From NCBI RefSeq assembly GCF_050948215.1, contig NC_135151.1, forward strand, positions 13,184,220-13,248,219: a stretch of 64,000 bases of DNA, given 5' to 3'. Of this stretch, positions 1 to 9,848 are shown piece after piece; position 1 is the stretch's first letter; each line of letters starts with the position of its first letter. This stretch comes from Halictus rubicundus (lineage: Eukaryota > Arthropoda > Insecta > Hymenoptera > Halictidae). The notes below the pieces were generated by a model, which searched no databases, had not been told where the DNA came from, and saw nothing but the letters and a program-made list of their open reading frames with translations. Made by a program: the position numbers and the translations under genes.

Positions 1-222
1 CGGAATCCATCCGAGTCGTCCGACTCCTCTTACGCTCTCTCGGACCAGCCATTTTTCCGCCGACAGATGGATTATACCGAGTGTCCGCGGTCGCAGACGA
101 TACAGCGCGCGGACGCTTTGCGGTTTCGTCATGTGACGCCCCGGTGCCTTGGCCTCTTTCGCCGTTTTAGGGCGTCAGCTCAAGGGGATGGGGCTCTTGC
201 ACAACTGCCGAGCGTGTGGTAA
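1..222 (+). CDS. open frame at left edge, possible 3' exon fragment
   Basis: Frame 1 is open from the first base to a TAA at 220-222 (73 codons) with no internal stop. The translated start is rich in Ser, Asp, Tyr and Arg. All three plus frames are open for the first 130 bases because the DNA is GC-rich, so openness alone is weak evidence. If real, it would be the end of a terminal exon starting left of the window. No family is recognised. Confidence 0.15.
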   Translation, partial: RNPSESSDSSYALSDQPFFRRQMDYTECPRSQTIQRADALRFRHVTPRCLGLFRRFRASAQGDGALAQLPSVW

Positions 223-457
223 TGCTATTTGCGATACCGTACTGGGTTACGTAATGACAGCTCCTCGATTTTAAAGGGTACGAAGGAATACGTGCGGGGA
301 GACCATCAAATCCCAGCTGCAAAAGTAATGCGGCTCAAGAATTGCAATTAACGAATTATCAGTATGAAGATGTTGCTGAGACACTGCTGCGAGGCAGTAC
401 AGAAACTACAGATACGGTAATTGTCCCAGTAGTCAGCCATCTTAAGCATTGCTAATA
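223..457. other. non-coding stretch, nothing recognised
   Basis: AT-moderate DNA between the edge open frame and the first inverted-repeat element. No convincing frame, repeat or motif is seen. Confidence 0.5.
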
Positions 458-709
458 TTAACCCCTTGTACTACGATTTATTTTACGGTTTCAGTGATTA
501 GAACTTTTTTGTAATTCGTAATTTCCTAAAGAAAGCAGCACGTTTATATCAATTTTATGCTTGTGTCTATTCTTCAATAGCTGTATATTAACAACGCCAA
601 AATAGAATTTTATTTCGGTTTGAAGGAAATTAATAACATACATATTTATTAGACTCTGTTCAGAATCTTCATCACGAGTATGACTCGATATTGTAGGGTA
701 AGGGGTTAA
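458..709. mobile_element. piggyBac-like MITE, TTAACCCC family
   Basis: A 252 bp element bounded by TTAA at both ends (458-461 and 706-709). The left end reads TTAACCCCTTGTACTACGA; the right end, reverse-complemented, begins TTAACCCCTTACCCTACAA. The ends form an imperfect terminal inverted repeat of about 20-25 bp. The interior is AT-rich and has no transposase frame, so this is a non-autonomous element. TTAA target duplication plus a CCC-starting repeat is the hallmark of piggyBac-type elements; that assignment is inference from the termini only. Confidence 0.6.
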
Positions 710-2188
710 GATGCTATTTTCTAAATGTTTTATAGTATGGGGACATAAGCCTACGTATTGGAAGTAAGGAATAGGCTAATCACTGGGTTCACTCGAATCC
801 ACGATAATTTCTAATGTATACAATTAAAAGTCTCTTCTAATTTACATAATGCGCAAAGGGTGAACTAAATAGTACAAAAATTCGTATTCCATAAATATAC
901 GAAAATTTTACTCGAGTACGTACGACAAGCTCCAATAAACAATGATTAAGGACCATAATTTTATAGATTGGATCATGCTGCATCATTCTTCGGTACGTTC
1001 GTCTCAACCACAAACATCACCTTGGCAGAACGCGAACACAAACCAATTAAACTCGTTGCAGAATCAAATTAATACAACATGTCAGAATCGTGCAAAGCAT
1101 TCACCCGGCAGCGGCTCGACCCATAAAAAGCGTGCATAATTTAGTACGCGCGCGTTACGAGCCTCAAGTGCCATTCTCGTAGAAGCAGAGCCCGGTAGTT
1201 CGATACGAACACGCGCGCGGAATACGCTCGCAATAAATTCCCAAGGAAACAGGTTACCGCACAGTGGTTCATTAAGCATACCATGGAACGCGTCGGAATT
1301 AGATCCGCAGCGGTTCTGTCGTATAATACGAGGATAATTCGAGGAAAACGTTGTGGAGCGTGGATAAGGTTGCGCAGGAAGGCGAAGCGGCCGCTGTCAT
1401 CGTCAGCGATGGTTCTGGAGCTTATGGGGGTTACTATGGTTCGAGTTCCGGAAAGTCTACCAGTCCAAGATACCCCATGGTCAAATTCTACCTCGTGTGT
1501 GACAAGAATTTCGGTCTAATGTGTGCAAAATGTTTTTAAAAATGAGGATCATGTATTTGCTGTCTTATTAAAATAAAATGAAAATAGTTCGTATTCATAA
1601 ATATATTTATGATTTTAAGTAGTTCAAACTAATACATTGGTATTATTAAATGCTTCTAATCTGTGCACATAATGTATCAAATCCACAGTCGACTTGTACT
1701 TTGGGTGATTCTACTGCGAATGGCGCACATTTTGTTCAAATTGCGATAACACCGTGAACAAAAAAATCGTAGATCGACTTTCGATAGGTCATTATAAAGG
1801 GGAGACTTCTATTTGCAATTAATCCTGTGAAGAAATTGTATGAACTTCGTCGAAGCGTTTGAAGTTGTGCATTTTCAGATAAAAAATGGCGACTTCATTT
1901 TCTCGCTTGCTTTTAGAATATTTTCTTAAAAAAGAGACTTTGAAAGAAGCTGAGTTCAGATAACAATAAACTGGATAAAAGTAAAGAATTCGCTGTTTGA
2001 ACTGAGCCCAGACAGATTATTTTGACATTGTTTTACACAAAGTTACAGGAGTTCAAAGGGACAGACAGTTTGTTCGGTTACAATTCAACGATCCTTTAAG
2101 TTTGCGGAGCGGTGTGGATCATAATCGCAAGGCGGAGGAGAGTAAAATTTAAAACATTGAGAAGATGAAAAGAAAAATATCTGTTTAG
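710..2188. other. non-coding stretch with two weak short frames
   Basis: No supported gene. A 65-codon frame at 942-1139 is Gln/Asn/Ser-rich, and a 62-codon frame at 1351-1539 contains a Gly/Ser/Tyr-rich run. Neither has matching splice signals or a polyadenylation signal, and frames on the other strand overlap the first. From 1550 to 2150 the DNA is AT-rich with nothing recognised. Confidence 0.4.
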
Positions 2189-2338
2189 TCCTGTTGGTCC
2201 CGAAGAGGAAGAAAATGTTGATTTCGGGTGCGATCCGGAGTCTATCAATAACTGTTGCGCACTGTCCACGACCGCGAGACCTAAAGGGGGTTCGGTCGGG
2301 CAGAAGGGCGGGCGCAGGAAGACGGCGGAAGAGGAAAG
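2189..2338 (+). CDS. candidate internal exon, acidic then basic segment
   Basis: An open block bounded by an acceptor-like ATATCTGTTTAG (ending at 2188) and a donor AG|GTCAGT (GT at 2339). It is 150 nt long; read in the frame that completes a codon begun upstream, it is open throughout and leaves two bases at the donor, so entry and exit phases match. The translation starts with an acidic cluster (PEEEENVDFG), continues through a short Cys-containing piece and ends basic (GRRKTAEEER). It lacks a start codon, as expected for an internal exon. No family is recognised, and flanking exons were not identified. A chance frame remains quite possible. Confidence 0.3.
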
Positions 2339-4128
2339 GTCAGTGTACCGAAGAGTAGCAGCGGGAACGGTCTAGGTAGAGCGAGAGGGAACGAGGAGCT
2401 TCTGACTTATCGCCCCTCGTAAAGGAACACGGAAAACGGCGCGGCACAAATTCGGAACACAAAGCGACGCCATTTCTCGAGGGCCTTTCTTGCTGTCGCT
2501 GGTGCAGCGATGCCTCCTAGCCGGGCGGAGTGGGTCGAGGGTAGGGGGTTGGGAGCAAGCAAGGGGGTGGTTCACAGAGAGAGGGTTCTCGTAGGCGCGA
2601 CAGGGTTGGCCGTGACGGGGGAGGATGGCTGTGCAACGATGTACCTTACGGTACAGAGAGCGTAGGCGACCGGGAAGCCGAAAAGGAGGACGGAGACAGC
2701 GAGAAAAGGTAAAAGGTAAAGGGAGGAAAGACAGGGACACGCCTGGGAGAGAGAGTGAAAAAGAGAGAGAGAGCGCGCGCGCGAGAGGGAGAGAGGAGAG
2801 AAGCAAGAGAGACACACAAAGATAAAGAGGGATGTGCTTTGACCGTAGGTATTCATGAACGTAGCCCGCCTGGTGGATTAGCATGTGAAAGAACGCTTTG
2901 CTCGTCGCTTTCCACCCCGTGCTTCCTCCTACCTCTCTTTCCCGTTCAGCCCTCTCATGTATCGCCTCATATTTTTCACGGGGACCGAGGTCGAAGGGGC
3001 CCCGTATATTCGGCCGCGACGAATAACAGTCGCTGGAAGGGGGATGCGTTTCATCGTAACGGACCCCCACTCCCGGACCCCCTTCGTCAGCCCAGAACAG
3101 AGAACGGAAGATTGAAAGAACGTAATATGGGACGCTGAGAAATTCCTGACTTTGATTATCCGGTTATATCTCATGGATATTGATCAGCCGCCGCCGACGC
3201 GATTCTTTCCGCCTCGCAGTCGAACCCTGGATAATGGCTGTTGGGAAAGGAGATCGATCGCGAACACACGGATGATTCAAACGTTCACGCTTTGCCGAAC
3301 AGGTGCGCCTTGTGCGCCTGACTCCGGGAATTTATGCGTGCCCCCGGTAATTGGAGGAGCGGGGATCGTTCGATCGACCTGGAAATTCTGTAATCTTCTC
3401 TGGTTGCTCCGGGAAGTGTATACTCGTACGTTTTGTTGGCTGTGCTGTTGGGCGTGATCATTAACCGTGCAGCCGATTGACACAAAGAAATTCTGGTCGA
3501 TTGTATTTGCGTCGCAATATCTGAGAACTTCGGGAACTAGGTTCGCGATAGATTGGCCGTGTTTGAATGTGCTCGACATGCAGACGATAATTGTCATTGT
3601 ATCAGGTCGAAGGAAAATGAAATCGTACGCGTCGATCGGAGTTTTAGCGGTTCAAACTAGATCCGATAAGAAGTATCACCGTGTTTGAATGCGCCCGGCG
3701 TGCAGACAATAATTGCAACTGTTCTCAGTTGTGGAAAAATTAAATCCCCCGCGCCTGTCATACCCGTAGTGGGGCTCGAACCAGCTGCGACACGAATCAC
3801 AGATGGTTTCTGACGCGTTTGAGCTGTCGGTTGAAGCGAAATCAGTGGAAACCGACAGATTCGAGGGGAAATGCCCGTGTCGGTGCACCGCGGCCACTCG
3901 AGGAACGAGCTCGGAATGTAGATGAGGCGAAAGAAGTCCTCTGTACGGCTTCAGCTCGGCTTGTCGCAAGTCGCAGCCGTGGGTGTTCCCGCGAGCAGAT
4001 TCTCTTGACATCGACACCTACTCGCATCATCGGAGTTTTAATCAAATTACTCGACTCCAAGGGGCGAGCGTGCAACTAAGCTTTTGCTTCGACCTAATCG
4101 AATGAGAGAGGTCCCGCGCGCCAACCCA

Positions 4129-4135
<7 letters not shown>
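2339..4135. other. GC-rich non-coding DNA with purine-rich simple sequence
   Basis: The block holds a purine-rich GA tract at about 2744-2822 that creates long overlapping frames on both strands (for example minus 2372-3070, rich in Ser/Leu/Arg repeats). From 3150 to 4130 several 70-110 codon frames overlap on both strands without splice or start support. No gene is called. Confidence 0.45.

Positions 4136-4190
<55 letters not shown>
4136..4190. repeat. (CT)n microsatellite
   Basis: About 55 bp of uninterrupted CT dinucleotides, followed by GCTC repeats and a GCGC-rich stretch. Confidence 0.95.
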
Positions 4191-4193
<3 letters not shown>

Positions 4194-4657
4194 CGCTCGC
4201 ACCGCGCGCGCGTCACCGTGACGCGCAACAGCGAGGCGTCGCGACGTCGACTTACGGATCTCGAAGGCGCGCGCGACTACAGATGGAAGAGCGACGCCGC
4301 CAGGAGAGGGGAGAGCGTGTCCTTTGAGGATATTCATGAGAGGATTACCATGTGAAACGCCAAGCCGGAGCTTCTTCTCTTTTCGCCAGTTTCCCTGCCT
4401 CTCCCGCGCCCGCAGTCTACCCGGTCCTAGCCACCTTTTATTTTCTCGCGTGAAATCGTTCTTTCTAGTCCGGGGAGCTCTGGGAATTTAACTTGCTCGG
4501 TTACCGAGACAATTTACAGCTCCCCGTGAGTCTGGCCGACTCCGCTTGTCTTTTAACGGCCGGCTGAAAGCTCTCGACGATCGACTCGATAAATCGCTGG
4601 ACATTTATCTCCAGGAAACACCGCGATCACGATCACAGCCGGATAGCATCTGTGGAA

Positions 4658-5120
4658 ATGACGACGACAAACGAAAACGCGAATGTAATTGAACCGTTTC
4701 CATTTAAGAACGAAGGCATACTAGCCCGTGAATTGACAAAAATAGGTAAGCGATCTGCGAAACAGTAAAAACATAAGAATTCAATATTCTCAATTTGTTA
4801 AGACTGGTAAGAGTGGAAGTACATTTTTATTTAGCTCCTGCTTGTCAAAAATTGATGCAGAAATGAAATGGGAAATTTATATCTAATATTGAAATCGTAT
4901 CATATCAGATCACTTCATTGAAATGTTCCTATTGTCAAGTTTATGAAGAATTGATTATCCAGGAAGATATGAGGCGGATGATGAGATACCGAACGACGCG
5001 TGTATCAACCAAGGGAGTGAAATCACACTAGAAAGAGTAGTGGAAAGTCAGACAACCGCGTATAGGGAAACGCAAATTCCGATTAAACGACCAAATCTTC
5101 CAGACGTTGGTAGAGCATAG
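4658..5120 (+). CDS. two-exon gene for an 81-aa hypothetical protein
   Basis: Exon 1 runs 4658-4745: ATG, then 29 codons plus one base, ending ATAG|GTAAGC. The intron is 4746-4962 (217 bp, AT-rich, GT...CAG). Exon 2 runs 4963-5120 and ends in TAG. An in-frame TGA at 4565-4567 lies upstream and 4658 is the first ATG after it. Neither exon is long enough to stand out alone, but the join restores one 81-codon frame. The protein is soluble-looking, with no signal peptide or membrane segment. It begins MTTTNENANVIEPFPFKNEG, has an acidic centre (EADDEIP) and ends in a Pro/Arg tail (KRPNLPDVGRA). An AATAAA lies 62 bp after the stop. The sparse upstream region shows no clear promoter. No family is recognised; the style resembles small conserved cytosolic or ciliary proteins, but that is only an impression. 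The acceptor has a weak pyrimidine tract. Confidence 0.55.
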
Positions 5121-5181
5121 AAATACGTTCAACTGCGTGTACCTTCCCTTAAGGTGACATAAACGACCCATAAAACGGCAT

Positions 5182-5187
5182 AATAAA
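5182..5187 (+). terminator. polyadenylation signal AATAAA
   Basis: Canonical AATAAA 62 bp downstream of the TAG of the two-exon gene, in an AT-rich stretch. Its position fits a short 3' UTR. Confidence 0.45.
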
Positions 5188-5230
5188 TTGCTTTATAAAA
5201 TGATCTTGGCTATGTGCTCGCAGGACGTTA

Positions 5231-5410
5231 ATGGCTCCGGCCAGATTCATTACGAAACAGCTCTGTAAAATCATCATTCCAGGAGCCATTCAGTTGTTGA
5301 CAGCTAATTCAAGGTGTCAGCAGCCTATCACAAACAAATCCATAGTAGCCGTAAGAATCACGCGACGCGTAGAAACTGAACATCCTCCTTTTTTCCCGGC
5401 GAAATCGTAA
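5231..5410 (+). CDS. 59-aa ORF just downstream, possible exon
   Basis: ATG at 5231 opens 59 codons to TAA at 5408. The N-terminus (MAPARFITKQLCKIIIPGAI) is basic and hydrophobic, resembling a mitochondrial targeting or membrane-proximal segment. It is preceded by an acceptor-like TGTGCTCGCAG, and contains a donor-like GCC|GTAAGA at 5367, so the true exon could be shorter. It lies 110 bp after the stop of the 81-aa gene and could be an alternative 3' exon or a separate gene. No family is recognised; length alone is compatible with chance. Confidence 0.25.
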   Translation: MAPARFITKQLCKIIIPGAIQLLTANSRCQQPITNKSIVAVRITRRVETEHPPFFPAKS

Positions 5411-6985
5411 ATAAGCTTTTATTCGTAACGGCGGCGCGCGCTGTTCTCTCTTCTCTATGCTAATACCGTACGCTCATTCTTGCACGCAAAATTGCCGCAG
5501 TAGCCCATTTTAATCTCGCAATGTCAGTCGTAATTCCGCGACGCTATAAAAGCACCCACGATATCCTCCACCTAATATCATCCGGGTGTTTATGCGCGAG
5601 CGTTAATTTACCGCCGCGAATACGATTACACCTATTGTCCCGTCTCAGTAGACGATGCTCGGCAACCTTGAAGCTACGACGTGTTACTTATGGACACTTT
5701 TCTGTGACTTTTTACATTTTTCTGCGTGCCATGCAGAAAGTCCAGAACAAAGGGCCTGGCTGTTCTTAATCAAAACCATAGATAATTTATTACGCGTGTC
5801 CATTAACTTGTTTGTGAATATTTTTGAAAACTCGTTTTTCCTACAAAACATCGTGTATCCACACCACCGAACTACCCACATCCATTTTCATCGGCTTTTT
5901 TTTCTTAACTCTCCATCTGCAACCGTATTTTTATCGACGCCTACTACATAGTGGGTCGTTTGTGTCACGACTAATTTTTTTTTACTGTTCTAGGTTTTAA
6001 AAAAATCTAAAAAAATTCTGGAATACGTATTGAAGTCCCTATTTTAATACATGATTCTTGGAACGTCAAATGTGTAAAGCATTAATGGGAAAAAATAAAT
6101 GTTGGAAAGAAAGAAATTCAAGAGTGAAATTTCGCTTCGGACATAGACCACACAGGATTAAGTGTGTACTTTGTGCGGTCTTTGAGAAATTAAAGGTAGC
6201 ACTCACGTGCTATCATTTTGTCTAGGAGCGTAATCAACACGAAGCAGATCGGAGCGGATCGGAGCGGATCGGAGCGGGCCGTGGTATAGAAGCGTGGCCC
6301 GTCACCGACCCCTTCCTTTTTCGTCAATCACGGCCCCCCAGGTTGATGAGAACGAGGAGAGCCGACGAGAGACCGACCGTTCACTCGATTCGACTATGAT
6401 GAACGACGAGTTTTCGCTCCGCCCTTATCAATATGCATTAGAGGAGCCTGGCCGACTTACCTACTCCTCGTCGACCGCTTTTCGAGCCACTCGAGCCGAG
6501 TCACTGTTCCCCTTCTTCCCTTCTTTTTTTCTGACGAGAATCTCGCCGAGGGATTTTCCTCGCCTAATGAACGTACCAAGTAACCGTGCTGTGAGAGGGG
6601 ATACCCGTAACGCGTCGCCTCCCACGCTGAATTTCATTTAAAAATTTCGCAAGAGCGCCGCTCGATCGGCGTCTTGATTGGCTAGCCGCGAGTGCTCGCA
6701 TTCCCGATTTTTCATCGGTTCAATTCGATTTGGAAATTTCACAAAAGTGTAGGGCCCTCTCTGTAGTAATTGGCCGGGTTTGCTTCAAGTATTTTGAGCT
6801 TTATTTTCTTTTCGCGTGACCGACAGCGACACAGTGTTGAATCCAACTCGAAAACTTTTGCAAGAGTGCTTTGAAGCTCGAAACCTCGATTGACCAGATC
6901 GAAATGTTTTCATGTTCGTGTCGTATCGTTTCGGGGTACACAGTGTGCACTTTGTTGCGGTCTGAAACGCAGCTGTTGCTTTGTG
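5411..6985. other. non-coding stretch
   Basis: Several overlapping frames (5521-5951, 6294-6641) are open in more than one phase and lack splice or polyadenylation support. A 10 bp tandem repeat lies at 6247-6276 and an ATATGCATTAG element near 6430. Otherwise nothing is recognised. Confidence 0.4.
6247..6276. repeat. 10-bp tandem repeat, 3 copies
   Basis: GATCGGAGCG is repeated three times in perfect tandem. Confidence 0.9.
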
Positions 6986-7290
6986 TTGCACATTTTTTGA
7001 AGTACGATGCAATTTGGGCCACATCCAATGCAGTAGTAACTCGTAGATTGTGGTCTTGTTTCGGGGAAAATTTGGACGGCCTTTGCAACTATAAATTCTG
7101 CTTAATTGGCTGTACTTGTGAATGGAAAGTTTATAATTTTTTTGCACATTTTTTCCGAGCGCGATAGAATCTTGTGCGACAAACAAAATGTAACCCTTAG
7201 GTTTTGGTCTTGTTTCTCGAAATAGTTAGTAGCCCTTTGCAACAATGAATTCTGTTTAATTAGTCCTGGTTGCAGACACGAACGTTTCCA
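6986..7290. repeat. diverged tandem duplication, about 155-bp unit
   Basis: Unit 1 (6986-7141) and unit 2 (7142-7290) share TTGCACATTTTTT, TGGTCTTGTTTC, CCTTTGCAAC and AATTCTG(C/T)TTAATT in the same order at offsets of 154-156 bp. Divergence is appreciable, so the duplication is old. Overlapping frames here are not considered coding. Confidence 0.75.
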
Positions 7291-7659
7291 AGTTTGCGTT
7301 GTGTAATTAGAGAACCGTATACAAGATTTTGTTAACAACCCCATTCGTCGTCATTTCGGAACTCAGCAACGAGCAGATTTTCACGCAATTAACAGATGGT
7401 TTACAATGTTGCGATCGCGGTGAGCCGTTCTAATAACTAAGTCCACAGTGTAGACATTACCCGGGCCGTTAGAAAGCACTGATAACTCAATTTGCGAGTT
7501 CGTTGACAAGATTTGTTTTTGTCACGTGCCTCCTAATTGCGTAGTATTAACACTAATGGTGTTTAGAGTCGCATGCGCATAATACGGCAAATGGAAACCG
7601 CTGTAGGTACATATCTGTTAGCATGCGACGGTGTAATTGACCGTATAGACGGTGGCTGG

Positions 7660-7678
7660 TGTATGTGTGTGTGTGTGC
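7660..7678. repeat. short (GT)n tract
   Basis: A short GT/TG run, interrupted once, upstream of the ORF at 7743. Confidence 0.8.
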
Positions 7679-7742
7679 ACGACCGAGCGGTTACTATAGG
7701 TTCGAGCGAGATGAAAGCCGGCCGCGATATAAACGCCAAAAA

Positions 7743-7955
7743 ATGGATCTCTTGGGGCTGTTGCGCGCGGAGTGTCGATCGACTCGTATTTTCGAGAAAT
7801 ATTTGCCACAGAAATTGGAGTATCTTACTCGCGACAGTGGTTTCGTTGTGCACGGTGGATCGGCGGAACAGTCAATATTTCGAGAACCGTATCGGAGATT
7901 GAACAATAAATTCAACGATTACAAAAACATGGCGCGTCGGATATACGAACACTGA
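7743..7955 (+). CDS. 70-aa ORF, hypothetical
   Basis: ATG at 7743 in a favourable context (CCAAAAAATGG) opens 70 codons to TGA. The protein is charged and Leu/Arg/Tyr-rich, with no signal peptide; a sample is IFEKYLPQKLEYLTRD. The frame also stays open upstream through the GT tract. Other frames overlap on both strands and no AATAAA is close. No family is recognised. It may be a small gene, an exon or a chance frame. Confidence 0.25.
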   Translation: MDLLGLLRAECRSTRIFEKYLPQKLEYLTRDSGFVVHGGSAEQSIFREPYRRLNNKFNDYKNMARRIYEH

Positions 7956-9820
7956 TAGCAGATACCTACTCCTAAAACCCGGCCCCATACATAGATAGTG
8001 ACTCGTACAGCGGAATCCTCGCTGGGAACTTGTAAAATATTTTCCAAGAATTTATTGATGGCCAATCGAACTTTTATACAACGTCCAACAAATAGTCTTT
8101 GTCACTCTGCAATGCACAATATTACTCGAATCCTGAACAATGTTGAATGCATCACTGGTTGCAAACATTACTAACTAGTTAAAAAATGTCAATTGTTTTG
8201 CAAGCAAGCCAGTTAAATATCATCTTCGTGTTTATGAAGTGAACAATGTCTGTGACTCATCTATAAAGATTCTGAACAAGAAATAATCTCGAAAAGGTTC
8301 ATTCAGAGGACACTTTTCATCGTATACTTGAAATGACCTTCAGATCACATTGAAAATTAATAATACGAAGTTACTAGAACAATATTCGAACTTACTGCTT
8401 GTACTATTCAGCATTCAGAGAAATGACATAAATGATTTTCAGATTATTCGTTTCCTGAAGCCGTTATAGCTGTGCCACAAACATTCTGTACGTCACAAAG
8501 ACGAAGTATATATTTAGGTGACCCGTTTTAGCTGGCACACGTATAATAAGTAGATTTTTCCTGGGATTGGGGAATACGTAGAAACGAGTGGTTTCTACTT
8601 GAAGCTTGCGGAGCCTCTGAAAAATGTATTAGCGTAATTCAATAGAATTTAATCCCGCGGAAAGTCATGGAATTAATTATACCGGCGAGTACGTTTCCCC
8701 TGCGGCGGGAACGGTTTGAATAAAAGAACGAAGTTGATCGCGCGGAATTATGGCCGTCACAGCGGTATCAGATGAAGAAGAAAGTGGTAACAATTCCTTA
8801 GGAAAGGCGAACGGAACGAACGAGCAGCGCTCTGGAATTGAAGCCCGAGTGTTGCGGACGTTCGGGTCCTTATTAATATGCATTAGACAACTCGGCTCGA
8901 TTTACCCTCTCATTGTCCGCACGCTTTACCGTTCGATCGGTCTCTTTGAGAGTTCGATTTCGCTCTTATCACTCTGGCCCTGCTCCTTTCCTGACGGCCA
9001 CCCTCTCTCCCCAGGTCTCTCTCTCTCTCTCTCACTCGCGCGCGCCTATCAACCTGTATTATTTTTCAGTGAAAGAACTTGAACGCTCTCGCTGCGGAAA
9101 TTTGCGAGGTAAAGGGCCCTGACCATTTTATTGAACGTTATAAAGTCAAATGCGAGAAAACTTGCTCGAACTAATTTCATGGAGCTCTTTGCCCCTTTTA
9201 GAACTTTTCTCCCCCTTGCCGGCGATTTTTCACGGGAGTAATTTCACTCGGGGAAACGCGTGGAAGGTTTTAACGATTCCATTCCCCGACGAATTATCTT
9301 TATCGCCGGTCGCCATTATTGAATAATTTCCGGCCCCCGGGACCCAACGAACACCGCCAAATTCAATCCTGGCTGCGCTAAATGTCTTTTCCGCTCTCAA
9401 CATCACCGATAAGTTATTTTAACATGTTAGTCCGTTAGATGAAATAATGCTTAGCTCAGATTTGTCGCTTGAAGCAAAAAGTAGACAGAATTGATAACAT
9501 TCTGTACACTTGAGTTTAAAACTTCTTCCAGTTTTTGTCATTTAGTAGTATCAAGCCTGGAACTTGTTTTATATGTATAGAGTCAAGCATCGATCGAGTA
9601 CTCTGACAGTAAAATATTTTTAGAAAAAGTCGGAACGAAGCAAAACGCTGCAAATACGAAATTGTCCCGAATCTTTCTTTCGTTTACGTTTCGATACACA
9701 CAATGACGAAACTCGGAGTGGTTTTTAAGACTGCAAATAGTCAATAAGAGGGAACAACAAAACAGCGAACGGATGATCGAATAAGCTTGTGTTGCGTAAC
9801 AATGTTACCCGTGCACATTG
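7956..9820. other. non-coding stretch with paired ATATGCATTAG elements
   Basis: AT-rich from 8000 to 8700. A 110-codon frame at 8750-9082 starts with a plausible acidic N-terminus but runs into CT simple sequence at 9015-9035. Around 8870 is a block resembling the one near 6430. The remainder (9100-9800) shows nothing recognisable. Confidence 0.4.
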
Positions 9821-9848
9821 AGAAAGAAACTTTTGCGACAACCTAATA
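9821..9848. mobile_element. mariner-like terminal repeat fragment
   Basis: AGAAAGAAACTTTTGCGACA followed by ACCTAATA; the reverse complement starts TTAGGTTGTCGCAAAAGTTT, the type of end seen in mellifera-type mariner elements. No partner terminus or transposase frame was found nearby, so this is a remnant. A similar end lies at 38342. Confidence 0.35.

Noticed and set aside
2372..3070. 232-codon minus frame
   Set aside because: Its Ser/Leu/Arg runs come from the GA/CT-rich simple sequence, and frames on the other strand are open too.
3755..3800. GGCTCGAACCAGC, resembling a tRNA T-arm on the minus strand
   Set aside because: The T-stem does not pair and no acceptor, D- or anticodon-stem is present upstream.
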